Positions 5,818 through 13,186 of a DNA stretch of 13,325 bases are shown here, piece after piece; within the stretch, counting starts at the first letter, position 1, and every line of letters begins with the position of its first letter. Source of the DNA: JAGOUU01 sp964387745 (GTDB lineage Bacteria; Pseudomonadota; Gammaproteobacteria; JAGOUU01); NCBI GenBank assembly GCA_964387745.1, contig CAYLXL010000051.1:1-13325 (forward strand), in the 5' to 3' direction. Below the pieces are notes generated by a model, which was not told where the DNA came from, ran no database searches, and saw only the letters and a program-made list of their open reading frames with translations. Made by a program: the position numbers and the translations under genes.

Positions 5818-8800
5818 TTAGGTTCTTAACCACTGTTTATTTCCCCCAAAAGACATATATAATTCGTCTTTTAACATCAACATCCTTTGATTGATCTTTT
5901 TTGAGTATGAATCAATCAAATATTTATAGTTTTCTTTAAGCTTAGGAACAGTAGATGCAGGAACAGTTTGCGTCTTATTAACAATATTAACATCACAACT
6001 GTTCCCTATTGCTGAGCCTCTTTGTTCCATTATTGAGTGCATAAGCCATAAACTTTCAATATCTAGTGTGTAGAAATTACCATCTTCAGTTTTACCTTTC
6101 CTTTTTTGTTTAAGACCCAAATCTGAAAGTAATTTTGAAATAAATCGAATAGGCTCATTTTTAAGTTTTTCAATGCTTGGAAGATTTATAATGCCTTGAA
6201 GGATTGAATGATTGGTTGCAAGCCACTCAAAAAAACTGCTAGCCACTAACGTTTCTTTGTTGTACTTAAAGCTATAGCCATCATGATCCCAGATTAAATT
6301 ATCGTATTCATCTAATAATTTCAAATGCTTAAGAAGTTTTTTGTATAAAAGTTGTTTAGTCGCAAAATGGCTTAGATCAGCAGAAAATTGTTCGTGCCCT
6401 TCAAATTGTTGTTTAAATAATCTTGTCGCATACTCTTTATCATTCAAAGTTAACTCAAGGTTAATAACCTTTTTTCTTAACTTGCCATTATCATCCAATA
6501 ATATAAAGTTTTGAACTTGAAAATCGTTGTATTTATCCAACTTGTAGAACTCTATCAATTTGTGTTTTTCGAAACTCAGCGACTCTCTTAACTCTTTACG
6601 GGATTTGTTTTCAATGAGCTTGGCAATTGTCATATCAATGAATTCTGCGTCCATTATCTCGTTAAGGTAAGTGGTTTTAGAGAAATATGTTTTTACCTTT
6701 TTTAAATTTTTACGCTCAGTTTGATCCAAACGAAAATCACTAAATTTTACAGTGTAGCCATCTAATTTGTTGAGCAGGCAAAATTCATAATAAAAGTTAT
6801 TATGACCACGATTCTTATTCTGAATTGTTTTAATTCTTATAGACTCATACTCAGGGCTTATAATAATTCTTTCGCCATTATCAGATAAATTCATTAAATT
6901 AAGATCAAATGAGTGTGTTTCATTCCAAGATCTAGCAATTATTGATGAATCAACTGGTAAATTAGAACGACGTTTCTCTACGAAGATATGGATTTGATTG
7001 CTATCTCGCACTCTTCCGATAGCCTGCATGCAATCGTTTGGCGTGTTAATATCCGAGTTAAATATTCCAGCTACAAAATTGAAATGCTTGTTAGATATTG
7101 AAACACCAGTACTTATGCTTGGAGTACAAATAATATAATCATATTTAAGGGATTCTTTATTAACGTCTTCAAAGAAATCTTTTACTTCCTTGTCACCATT
7201 GTTGTCACTGCTTATAAACAAACCTTTCTTCTTAGGCAAAGATTTTTGAAAAAGATGGTAAGTTTTTCTCGCTTCATTTTTACTATTAAATGTTAGGTAA
7301 CAATTATTTCCGGATCTTAATCTGTTTAAAGCTTCAACTTGAAGGCTTTCTTTATTACCATATAGAACAATTTCCCTTCCCAGTCCTACCTGGTACTCAT
7401 TGAAAACAACATTAACCGGTTTATCTTTACACCATGTTTTTATTAAGCTGACTGCTAGAGTTGATAGATGCGCGTCCAAACATACAACAGTTTTAGTATT
7501 CCTTACAAGTTGTTTTAAAATTCCAAAAATTAACGTTTTTTGCTCCAACTTTGATGCTAGCCTTTTAAAAACCTGTTCGGCCTCATCTATAATTAGAACA
7601 TCATAGTTTGGCAAATCTCCCTCAGCAGTTAATTTACCTATGGAGTTAAGACAGATTGCTAATCTTCTTTGCATTTGGAGATCAAAGTTGTCACACTGGC
7701 TGTAGCTTTTCAATCCGAGTCTTTTAGAAGCATCTTCAATAAGAGATACCAAGTGTGTCAAGAAGATAACTGAAGAATTTTTGTTCTCTGATATATATTT
7801 TTCAACAAGTTCTGTTTTGCCAGTACCGATCGGGGATCTAACTAGATTGATTCCTTCTGTAATTTTAATATTACTAAGATATTTGGAATTGACAGTGATT
7901 TTACGACCATTTTTAAATTGTTTAGCAGACAGTATTCCATGATGTATTTTTTCTAGCTTTTGAGTTTTCTTTGTGAGAGCAATATTAATATTTGGAAGAT
8001 TTAATTCGACTTTATCAAGCGCATAGAGACCTTCGTGAATATGTAAATCATTAAAGTCTGTAAGTCCATGCTCCTCTGCCGATGTGTTATTGCTAAATTG
8101 AGGATAAACGACATAAATGTTACTGAATATCATTGCAGTATAATTGGCATGAATTAAACCAGTGTTTCCAATGGGTCTACCCTTAAAGTCCAGTTCTTCA
8201 GATTTCCATTGATCATTATCCGCCCATATAATAATTTTGGCTTTTGGATACTGAAGTTTAAGATTTCGAACAACATGTTCAATGTTATAGGCATCTAGTG
8301 CTGCAAACACAGGCTCTAGCGTTGCTAAGTGGATACTTCCTGCGGTAGCAATACCTTCACAGACATTTATAACCTCAAGCGTTTTAGGAAGTGAATCAGT
8401 GCCAATTAATGCAAAGTTACCTTTTTTCTTCAGGCCTTTACTGAATAACTTTAAACCATCATCATAAATTTTTTGTAATCCACAAAATGCCCCTTTATTA
8501 TCAATAATCTTTACAGCAATAAAATGATTGGAGAAGCGAAATCCTTTTAAGTTAGGTAAGCATTTTCTCTCTAAATATCCGCTCTGCCCTGCCCTACTTA
8601 AACTATCCCAAAGTTTCATATCCTCGATTAATGATTTACTAGCTGAACTTTCATTATGTGTATTTTTTTTGTTCAAACTTTGTTGCTGATAATGTTTGTA
8701 AGCATTTTTTGGAGAAACAAGGCCTGTTTTTTTTTCTTGCCAAATTTCTTTAAGTGCGTTGTAGCTATTGAAAGAAGCTGAATGACCACCCTGTTTAAAA

Positions 8801-9063
8801 GTATTGTAAGTAAGTTTAATTACAGGTATGCCGTTTTCATCAAAGTGTTCATAACCTATATAACCTTCATTTTTCTTAGAAGATATGTAAGTCCATTTAC
8901 CAGTATTTAATTTTAGATCATGACTGTAAAAAAATTCTGTCTGCTCAGAAATAAAGTCTTTAGCTTTCTGATGTAAAAGATATTGAATTTCACTCAACTC
9001 GTTTTCAACCCAGGAACGAAACGAGCCTAACTGTTTGTTAGAATGTAAACTATTTCCTTTCAT
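5818..9063 (-). CDS. Plasmid replication protein: toprim primase fused to superfamily-2 helicase
   Basis: A protein of about 1081 residues (numbered from ATG 9063). The N-terminal 220 residues resemble phage/plasmid primase accessory regions without a clear zinc finger. A toprim domain follows at about 230-340: catalytic Glu in NVCEG (E236), DND in IIWADND (282-284) and DFNDLH (336-341). A helicase of the herpesvirus origin-binding / CyRepA1 plasmid Rep style follows: Walker A SPIGTGKTE (410-418), DEAE box in LIIDEAE (490-496), and motif VI QAIGRVRD (680-687). The remaining ~390 residues are unassigned. It probably opens and primes the plasmid origin. The ATG at 9063 is preferred because it has GGGAAG 5 bases upstream; an in-frame TTG at 9102 would add 13 residues but would start inside a hairpin. 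It is a single-gene unit with a long regulated leader, opposed by a candidate antisense RNA. The rep role is inferred from architecture and from its place beside parAB. Confidence 0.82.
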   Translation of the reverse strand: MKGNSLHSNKQLGSFRSWVENELSEIQYLLHQKAKDFISEQTEFFYSHDLKLNTGKWTYISSKKNEGYIGYEHFDENGIPVIKLTYNTFKQGGHSASFNSYNALKEIWQEKKTGLVSPKNAYKHYQQQSLNKKNTHNESSASKSLIEDMKLWDSLSRAGQSGYLERKCLPNLKGFRFSNHFIAVKIIDNKGAFCGLQKIYDDGLKLFSKGLKKKGNFALIGTDSLPKTLEVINVCEGIATAGSIHLATLEPVFAALDAYNIEHVVRNLKLQYPKAKIIIWADNDQWKSEELDFKGRPIGNTGLIHANYTAMIFSNIYVVYPQFSNNTSAEEHGLTDFNDLHIHEGLYALDKVELNLPNINIALTKKTQKLEKIHHGILSAKQFKNGRKITVNSKYLSNIKITEGINLVRSPIGTGKTELVEKYISENKNSSVIFLTHLVSLIEDASKRLGLKSYSQCDNFDLQMQRRLAICLNSIGKLTAEGDLPNYDVLIIDEAEQVFKRLASKLEQKTLIFGILKQLVRNTKTVVCLDAHLSTLAVSLIKTWCKDKPVNVVFNEYQVGLGREIVLYGNKESLQVEALNRLRSGNNCYLTFNSKNEARKTYHLFQKSLPKKKGLFISSDNNGDKEVKDFFEDVNKESLKYDYIICTPSISTGVSISNKHFNFVAGIFNSDINTPNDCMQAIGRVRDSNQIHIFVEKRRSNLPVDSSIIARSWNETHSFDLNLMNLSDNGERIIISPEYESIRIKTIQNKNRGHNNFYYEFCLLNKLDGYTVKFSDFRLDQTERKNLKKVKTYFSKTTYLNEIMDAEFIDMTIAKLIENKSRKELRESLSFEKHKLIEFYKLDKYNDFQVQNFILLDDNGKLRKKVINLELTLNDKEYATRLFKQQFEGHEQFSADLSHFATKQLLYKKLLKHLKLLDEYDNLIWDHDGYSFKYNKETLVASSFFEWLATNHSILQGIINLPSIEKLKNEPIRFISKLLSDLGLKQKRKGKTEDGNFYTLDIESLWLMHSIMEQRGSAIGNSCDVNIVNKTQTVPASTVPKLKENYKYLIDSYSKKINQRMLMLKDELYMSFGGNKQWLRT

Positions 9064-9072
9064 AACATCTTC

Positions 9073-9105
9073 CCTTTGGATCAATATTTTTTGACGATCC
9101 AAAGG
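9073..9105 (-). promoter_or_regulatory. Shine-Dalgarno-sequestering hairpin before the replication gene
   Basis: Perfect 10-bp arms CCTTTGGATC (9073-9082) and GATCCAAAGG (9096-9105) flank a 13-base loop. In the minus-strand mRNA the downstream arm includes AAAGG, the first part of the AAAGGGAAG ribosome-binding sequence for ATG 9063. Folding would hide part of this site, so translation of the replication protein may be switched by leader RNA structure. Confidence 0.6.
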
Positions 9106-9119
9106 AAAAACACTATAAT
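9091..9119 (+). promoter_or_regulatory. Near-consensus sigma-70 promoter facing away from the replication gene
   Basis: TTGACG (9091-9096) and TATAAT (9114-9119) are separated by exactly 17 bases: one mismatch in twelve at optimal spacing, the best promoter in the window. It reads rightwards, opposite to the replication gene, with a predicted start near 9126. The only thing before the next terminator is an ~85-base untranslated stretch. Confidence 0.85.
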
Positions 9120-9125
9120 ATTACT

Positions 9126-9211
9126 TGAAGAGTAAATTGATTATAGAGTTCACCCAATGAACCTTCTCAATTCCTAAAACCCATCTTGGTTGGCGCCTTG
9201 ATGGGTTTTTT
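9126..9211 (+). ncRNA. Candidate countertranscribed RNA controlling plasmid copy number
   Basis: A strong promoter at 9091-9119 and a strong terminator at 9176-9211 bracket about 85 bases with no credible coding frame. The transcript is antisense to the leader of the replication mRNA (promoter at about 9285-9313). It would form a short hairpin at 9148-9162 (GTTCA-CCCAA-TGAAC) and the terminator hairpin, whose loop contains UUGGUUGGCG; this includes the YUNR-type sequence UUGG common in antisense RNA loops. The arrangement matches copy-number control by antisense RNA, as in IncFII and IncI-type plasmids. That it binds and represses is inferred. Confidence 0.65.
9176..9211 (+). terminator. Rho-independent terminator of the antisense RNA
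   Basis: Arms AAAACCCATC (9176-9185) and GATGGGTTTT (9200-9209) form a 10-bp stem with a 14-base loop; a run of six Ts spans 9206-9211. Read on the minus strand the same stem exits into TTTTAGG, so it could also slow or pause the replication mRNA. Confidence 0.85.
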
Positions 9212-9284
9212 ATTACACATCTAATACTATCTCATTTAATCTTGCAATAAAATAAGTCCACTACGGTATATAAATCTTATAAAT

Positions 9285-9313
9285 AATATAATCTATACAT
9301 TTATAATTCGCAA
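9285..9313 (-). promoter_or_regulatory. Candidate promoter of the replication gene
   Basis: On the minus strand TTGCGA (9313-9308) and TATATT (9290-9285) stand 17 bases apart. The predicted start near 9278 gives a leader of about 215 bases that wholly covers the antisense RNA target and the Shine-Dalgarno hairpin. The -35 contains a GCGAAT half-site, probably by chance. Confidence 0.5.
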
Positions 9314-9342
9314 CTATTTTCATTTTTTTTTAAAAAACGCGT

Positions 9343-9388
9343 AATTTGAAACATTTTAATTTGAATAATGTTTTTAATGTGTTTTAAT
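9343..9388 (+). promoter_or_regulatory. Repeat-rich parAB promoter/operator region
   Basis: AATTTGAA occurs twice, 15 bases apart (9343-9350 and 9358-9365). Arms AAACATT (9349-9355) and AATGTTT (9367-9373) form an inverted repeat, and TTTTAAT recurs downstream. TTGAAT (9361-9366) and TTTAAT (9383-9388) with a 16-base spacer are a possible promoter. Type Ia ParA proteins repress their own promoter through such inverted repeats, so this is the likely ParA operator. All of it is AT-rich, which lowers the weight of each repeat. Confidence 0.4.
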
Positions 9389-9428
9389 TAATTTATCACA
9401 AATTTAAAAAAACATGGAGAAAATATAG

Positions 9429-10640
9429 ATGACTAGTATCAGAGGAATAGAATACATTAGTACACTCATTCAACGTGGAGAAAATGTTCTTCAGAAAATT
9501 GAAGAGATGGGTCGCTCACCGAATAAATCTAAAGAATTAAAAAGAAGGTGGAACCTTAAAGAAACGGCAGAGCTAACAGGCCGCTCGGGTAGTAGTATTT
9601 TAAAATGTCAAAATGCATTGATTGAGAATGGTTTATTGGATCCTCTCGATAAGCATGAATCTACAAACCGTAACAATGGATATACGTTACGTCAAATTAA
9701 TCAGTTGAGGAAACACTTTGGCACCCTGCCTTGGCGGGATGATGGAACAGACGAGTGCCTGGTATTGGCTGTACAAAGTTTTAAAGGTGGAGTAGGAAAA
9801 TCTGTAACAAGTTTATGTCTTGCTCAATATCTTGCAACTCAAGGTTACAGAGTATTGTTCATTGATATGGACTCCCAAGCGTCCTCCACTAGTAGTTTTG
9901 GAGCGATTCCAGATAAAGATATCACACCAGAAGAAACACTTTTGCCATATTTTAATGGCGCCGCTAATACTATTGATTACTCTATAGTCACAACCTATTG
10001 GGAGGGCTTAGATTTAATACCATCAAATTTAAGTCTATATGAATTTGAATTAAAGGTTTCCAATGATATTCAAAACATGTCTAAGCTTGAAAAAAAGTTA
10101 ATGTTTGATGATCTTAGAAGAGGTATCAATGGGGTAAAAAAGAATTATGATGTTGTTATAATTGATTCACCTCCAGCGTTGGGAGTTACATCTTTGAACA
10201 TTTTATGCGCTGCGGACGCGCTTATTGTGCCAACACCACCAGCACTATATGAATTTAGTTCAACCGTCCAATACTTCAGAATGATCGCTAATGTGCTAGA
10301 AGGGATATGCCCTGAAAAGCAGTACAAATTTATAAAAATTTTAGCAACAGATGTGTATCCAAATCAAACTAATCATAAAGAATTTTTACCATTATTAGAA
10401 GATGTATTCGGCAAGTACATGCTTAAGTCACGATTTTTTCATACTTCGGAAATAGGTAACGCTGCAATCGATTTTCAGACCGCTTTAGAGGTTAGACGTC
10501 CGCAAAAACGAGCTCTAGATATAATCAATAAGGTCTGCGATGAAATAGAAATGGAAATATGGAAAACATGGCCTAGTAAAAACAAAAAATTTCAAAAGAA
10601 AGGAATAATAAATTTAACTGAGGAAACTATTTATGTCTAA
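9429..10640 (+). CDS. parA: ParA, type Ia plasmid partition ATPase
   Basis: A 403-residue Walker-type ATPase, the length of P1/F-type (Ia) ParA. An N-terminal DNA-binding part (about residues 38-95) carries the helix-turn-helix WNLKETAELTGRSGSSILK, which in this class represses the par promoter. The deviant Walker A is FKGGVGKS (118-125), Walker A' is LFIDMDSQAS (143-152), and Walker B is VVIIDSPPALG (242-252). ParA forms dynamic gradients on the nucleoid that carry ParB-bound plasmid copies apart. The start ATG has GGAG 9 bases upstream. The gene overlaps parB by 8 bases, so the two are translationally coupled. It diverges from the replication gene, sharing a 365-base regulatory gap. Confidence 0.95.
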   Translation: MTSIRGIEYISTLIQRGENVLQKIEEMGRSPNKSKELKRRWNLKETAELTGRSGSSILKCQNALIENGLLDPLDKHESTNRNNGYTLRQINQLRKHFGTLPWRDDGTDECLVLAVQSFKGGVGKSVTSLCLAQYLATQGYRVLFIDMDSQASSTSSFGAIPDKDITPEETLLPYFNGAANTIDYSIVTTYWEGLDLIPSNLSLYEFELKVSNDIQNMSKLEKKLMFDDLRRGINGVKKNYDVVIIDSPPALGVTSLNILCAADALIVPTPPALYEFSSTVQYFRMIANVLEGICPEKQYKFIKILATDVYPNQTNHKEFLPLLEDVFGKYMLKSRFFHTSEIGNAAIDFQTALEVRRPQKRALDIINKVCDEIEMEIWKTWPSKNKKFQKKGIINLTEETIYV

Positions 10641-11619
10641 AAAAAGGTCATTGGCTGGAATAAGCGCAGATAAGCCAAATCAAAATACATCAAAGAATGT
10701 TATTTTACCCGTGACTGCCATGGCTACAGGAAAAAGTATTCTTGATAATTCTATAGGTGAATCAAAAAGGACATTTGAATATGAAGTTGATCCAGAAATA
10801 TGCTTGCCTTGGAAATATCACAATAGAGATGATGCTTGGATGAATAGTGAGAGATGTAAAGATCTTATATCTTCTATTCGAAAAAATGGACAGCAATTCC
10901 CAGTTTTAGCTCGTGCCTTAGAGAATAATGCCGAAGGCTATAAATGGGAAATAGTTGCAGGTCGTAGAAGATGGTTTGCATGTAAATACCTAAAAATGAA
11001 GTTAAGGGTAAAGCCAATCGAAGCTTCAGATCGTGAATGTGCAATTCTCATGAATCTAGAAAACAAAGATAGAGATGATGTATCTGAATTCGAAGATGCA
11101 ATAAGCTATCGTCAGCAGCTTGAGGCTAGTTTGTTTGCCTCACAAGATGACATGGCAACAGCTCTAGAGCTGAATAAGAGTAAATTGTCTAAGATGCTTG
11201 CAGCAGCCAAAATCATTCAACACAAAGAAATAATGAGGCTGTTTGATGATATCACCACTTTGAAAATAAATCCTGTCTACAAGTTAATTGTTGAGCTTGA
11301 TAAGAGTGGAGATAATAAAAAGATAATTTACAAAAAAGCTGAGAACTTATACCAGAAAATCAACCTTGAAAAAATAAAAATGGGAACAACCCTAATTATT
11401 AACAAGCTGATTGAATCTTTAAATAACAGTGCTAAGACTCCTTATGGAAGCAGGTATTATAAAGTTAACGATGCTGCCCTAATTAAAGCCACTGTATCAA
11501 GTAGTGGTGTTATTAGCTTTGAACTTAAAGAAAAAGATTGTATCAAATATGATAGAAATGAAATTGAAAGGGCTTTAATCCACGCTCTAAATGAATGTTT
11601 GTCGGAATCAGTTTCATAA
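10633..11619 (+). CDS. parB: ParB, type Ia centromere-binding partition protein
   Basis: A 328-residue protein of P1 ParB/SopB style. The N-terminus MSKKRSLAGIS is a basic ParA-contacting tail. The ParB-fold domain has the GRRRW box (110-114; cf. GERR/GSRRR) and the ENKDRDD box (143-149). A helix-turn-helix follows at about 169-191 (SQDDMATALELNKSKLSKML), then a helical middle, and a C-terminal dimerisation domain with GVISFELKEKDCIKYDRNEIERALIHALNE. ParB binds parS and recruits ParA. It overlaps parA by 8 bases, with GAGG upstream of its ATG. Its stop codon lies in the 20-bp palindrome at 11609-11628. The specific parS cannot be read with certainty. Confidence 0.93.
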   Translation: MSKKRSLAGISADKPNQNTSKNVILPVTAMATGKSILDNSIGESKRTFEYEVDPEICLPWKYHNRDDAWMNSERCKDLISSIRKNGQQFPVLARALENNAEGYKWEIVAGRRRWFACKYLKMKLRVKPIEASDRECAILMNLENKDRDDVSEFEDAISYRQQLEASLFASQDDMATALELNKSKLSKMLAAAKIIQHKEIMRLFDDITTLKINPVYKLIVELDKSGDNKKIIYKKAENLYQKINLEKIKMGTTLIINKLIESLNNSAKTPYGSRYYKVNDAALIKATVSSSGVISFELKEKDCIKYDRNEIERALIHALNECLSESVS

Positions 11620-11628
11620 ATGAAACTG
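11609..11628. repeat. 20-bp palindrome over the parB stop codon: terminator-like or parS candidate
   Basis: CAGTTTCAT-AA-ATGAAACTG is perfect over 9-bp arms. The stop codon of parB (TAA, 11617-11619) is in its centre. No T-run follows on the plus strand, which argues against an intrinsic terminator. In P1 and F, parS/sopC lies just downstream of parB, so this palindrome is one candidate ParB site. Confidence 0.4.
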
Positions 11629-11651
11629 GTCTAACGCTATGATTTATATGG

Positions 11652-11692
11652 TAAATCCCGGATTTTGGATAGGAAACTAATTTCGGGATTTA
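11652..11692. repeat. Inverted repeat TAAATCCCG / CGGGATTTA downstream of parB
   Basis: Perfect 9-bp arms at 11652-11660 and 11684-11692 with a 23-base spacer, in the 181-base gap after parB. No T-run follows. It may be part of a partition site, a protein-binding site or a weak terminator. Confidence 0.4.
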
Positions 11693-11718
11693 ATCAAATA
11701 TTGCTTGCTCAATTTATC

Positions 11719-11753
11719 TTATCCCCAAAAAAATCGAATAAAGCTGTTGATAA
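11719..11753. other. Two DnaA-box-like sequences flanking AT-rich DNA
   Basis: TTATCCCCA (11719-11727, plus) and TTATCAACA (11753-11745, minus) each differ by one base from TTATCCACA. They flank 17 AT-rich bases. This could belong to an origin or partition site. Two near-matches in AT-rich DNA are weak evidence. Confidence 0.2.
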
Positions 11754-11783
11754 ACCAGGCTATGCGACAGACCTCAAAGACTT

Positions 11784-11814
11784 GCGCTGTTGTTCAAAAG
11801 TTAAACATCAGCGC
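11784..11814. terminator. Hairpin between the two converging ParB-type genes, possible bidirectional terminator
   Basis: Arms GCGCTGTTGTT (11784-11794) and AACATCAGCGC (11804-11814) pair over 11 bp with one mismatch around a 9-base loop. It spans the stop codon of the second ParB gene (TTA at 11801-11803). On the plus strand it is followed by TTTGTTTG, so it could end parAB transcription. No T-run follows on the minus strand. Confidence 0.45.
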
Positions 11815-12712
11815 TTTGTTTGATACGCCCTTGGCCAATTTCGATTAACTGCTGCTCACAAAGGTTATCAATTACTTCATGGATTTTTTTTTCTAAAATA
11901 TTATGGTCTATTTTTTTAAAAATTAGTTTGTTGATATTGATTACACCGGTGATAGATATGGTGAACAATAACTCCCCACTAGAGTTATAGATTTTTTTAC
12001 TCTTTACTAAATCTTTTGATGACAGTCTGGAATATATTTTTTGTATTTCACGAGTAGCCTTACCATTTTCAATTTTATCTGCAATTGTAATCAGCTGATC
12101 TAATGTTTTTTCATACACTGACTTTGATATCTTTCTTGCTTTGTTCAGTAGTACAGCAAGATTAGCAGCAGTGGCTGTAGATACATTTCTCTTGTTATTA
12201 ATTTTTACCCATAGTCGATTATCAATTTCTAAATAGCACATACGTCTAGTAAATGTAGCATTGGTAATACCAAGCCTGGCAGCAAGTTCATAATATTTGA
12301 GTCCACACTCGTTAAGAGTTTTTTGGTAACTTAGAGCTTGTGAGTATCCACATAGAGGAGAATGCTCATTCGCGATCAATTGTACCAAATAGGCTTCTTG
12401 GTCATTTAGAACGCGAAAAAGAGCTTTTAATTTGAACCCAGGGTCTTTCTTAGCAATTTCTTTTGCAGCATGCCAGCGACGCTCTCCGTCGATTATTTCA
12501 TATAGCACTCCACGTGATAGCTTTTTAGGATCATTGCACCTACGAATAATAATTGGTGTAGTTTGTCCGTTTTCCAGCAAACTATTTACTGTATGTTCAG
12601 TATCCAGTTCAAAAGCTTGGCGATCATGGCCATGCCAATTACATAGTTCTTGAGGAGATACATCAATAAATTTTTGTTTGATATTTATGAACTCGTTTTT
12701 TCTTTTCTGCAA
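11801..12712 (-). CDS. Second ParB-like DNA-binding protein (orphan, no adjacent ParA)
   Basis: A 303-residue ParB-family protein unlike the ParB beside parA. It has the GERRW box (IIDGERRWHAAKE, 73-84), an abbreviated ANEHSPL in place of ENxxR (114-120), a helix-turn-helix at about 137-160 (LKYYELAARLGITNATFTRRM), and a C-terminal segment ELLFTISITGVININKLIFKK resembling the dimer strand of P1/F ParB. It starts with TTG at 12712, with AAGAGG about 9 bases upstream and no in-frame ATG near, and overlaps the upstream membrane-protein gene by 28 bases, so the pair is translationally coupled. No ParA accompanies it. It may be a plasmid transcriptional regulator, as KorB and other ParB relatives are, or work on a second site. 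The 13152-13166 palindrome upstream is a plausible target. Confidence 0.82.
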   Translation of the reverse strand: MQKRKNEFINIKQKFIDVSPQELCNWHGHDRQAFELDTEHTVNSLLENGQTTPIIIRRCNDPKKLSRGVLYEIIDGERRWHAAKEIAKKDPGFKLKALFRVLNDQEAYLVQLIANEHSPLCGYSQALSYQKTLNECGLKYYELAARLGITNATFTRRMCYLEIDNRLWVKINNKRNVSTATAANLAVLLNKARKISKSVYEKTLDQLITIADKIENGKATREIQKIYSRLSSKDLVKSKKIYNSSGELLFTISITGVININKLIFKKIDHNILEKKIHEVIDNLCEQQLIEIGQGRIKQSADV

Positions 12713-13077
12713 ACTATAACGCCTCTTTCTTGATTGATGTATTTTTTCTTAATACCAGTCTGAAAGTTTTTGTACCAGACAATTTGATACTCTTCTTTAT
12801 GTTCTAGGTTATGCTCATATTCTCGCGTAAAAAATGTATATCCTAGAGATTTGTAATATTCTATAGTAAGCTTGTTAACACCTGATGGAGATTTTGAATC
12901 GACATTTCCAGTATGAGGTATTTCATGTTCGATCCAGGGCGATTTAAAGCACGTGAATAGTTTTCTGAATCTAAAATTACTCTGGTAGAGGTAAATAAAC
13001 ACAGCAAAAATCACACCAATTATTGTGGTAAAAGCTGCGATAAGTTCAGTTAATCTTGTAACTTGCTCGAAATTCAT
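12685..13077 (-). CDS. Small single-pass membrane protein of unknown function
   Basis: A 130-residue protein with one transmembrane helix at about residues 11-31 (ELIAAFTTIIGVIFAVFIYLY), then a basic cluster (RFRK, 36-39), which favours the C-terminal ~95 residues being cytoplasmic. That part is polar, with aromatic patches (EYYKSLGYTFFTREYEH; YQIVWYKNF) and two cysteines. No catalytic motif or family was recognised. The ATG at 13077 lacks a clear Shine-Dalgarno. Its end overlaps the ParB-like gene by 28 bases, so the two are expressed together. Possibilities include membrane anchoring of the ParB-like protein, or an entry-exclusion or immunity-type role; none is supported beyond the layout. 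Confidence 0.65.
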   Translation of the reverse strand: MNFEQVTRLTELIAAFTTIIGVIFAVFIYLYQSNFRFRKLFTCFKSPWIEHEIPHTGNVDSKSPSGVNKLTIEYYKSLGYTFFTREYEHNLEHKEEYQIVWYKNFQTGIKKKYINQERGVIVCRKEKTSS

Positions 13078-13120
13078 AATACAAGGGCAATTTGCGTGAG
13101 TATTAAGATAAAAATAACTC

Positions 13121-13186
13121 TTCCGCGCACGGAAAATTCAATATTGTATTTGTACCACAGTGGTACCTAGTAATTCAACTGTTGAA
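13121..13186. promoter_or_regulatory. Three small palindromes upstream of the membrane-protein / ParB-like operon
   Basis: TTCCG-CGCA-CGGAA (13121-13134), GTACCAC-A-GTGGTAC (13152-13166) and TTCAAC-T-GTTGAA (13174-13186) lie within 66 bases. Each is exact in its arms. The middle one is the strongest, being GC-balanced in an AT-rich region. They are likely operators for the operon reading leftwards, or binding sites for the ParB-like protein. On the minus strand TACAAT occurs between the first two as a possible -10. Confidence 0.45.

Noticed and set aside
7400..7606. Plus-strand open frame inside the replication gene
   Set aside because: Antisense to helicase motifs including DEAE; a chance frame.
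9063..9102. TTG start at 9102 giving 13 more residues on the replication protein
   Set aside because: It falls within the hairpin arm and lacks a good Shine-Dalgarno, whereas ATG 9063 has GGGAAG at a proper distance.
10145..10327. Minus-strand open frame inside parA
   Set aside because: Antisense to the ParA Walker B region.
12432..12653. Plus-strand open frame inside the second ParB gene
   Set aside because: Antisense to the GERR box region; no family features.
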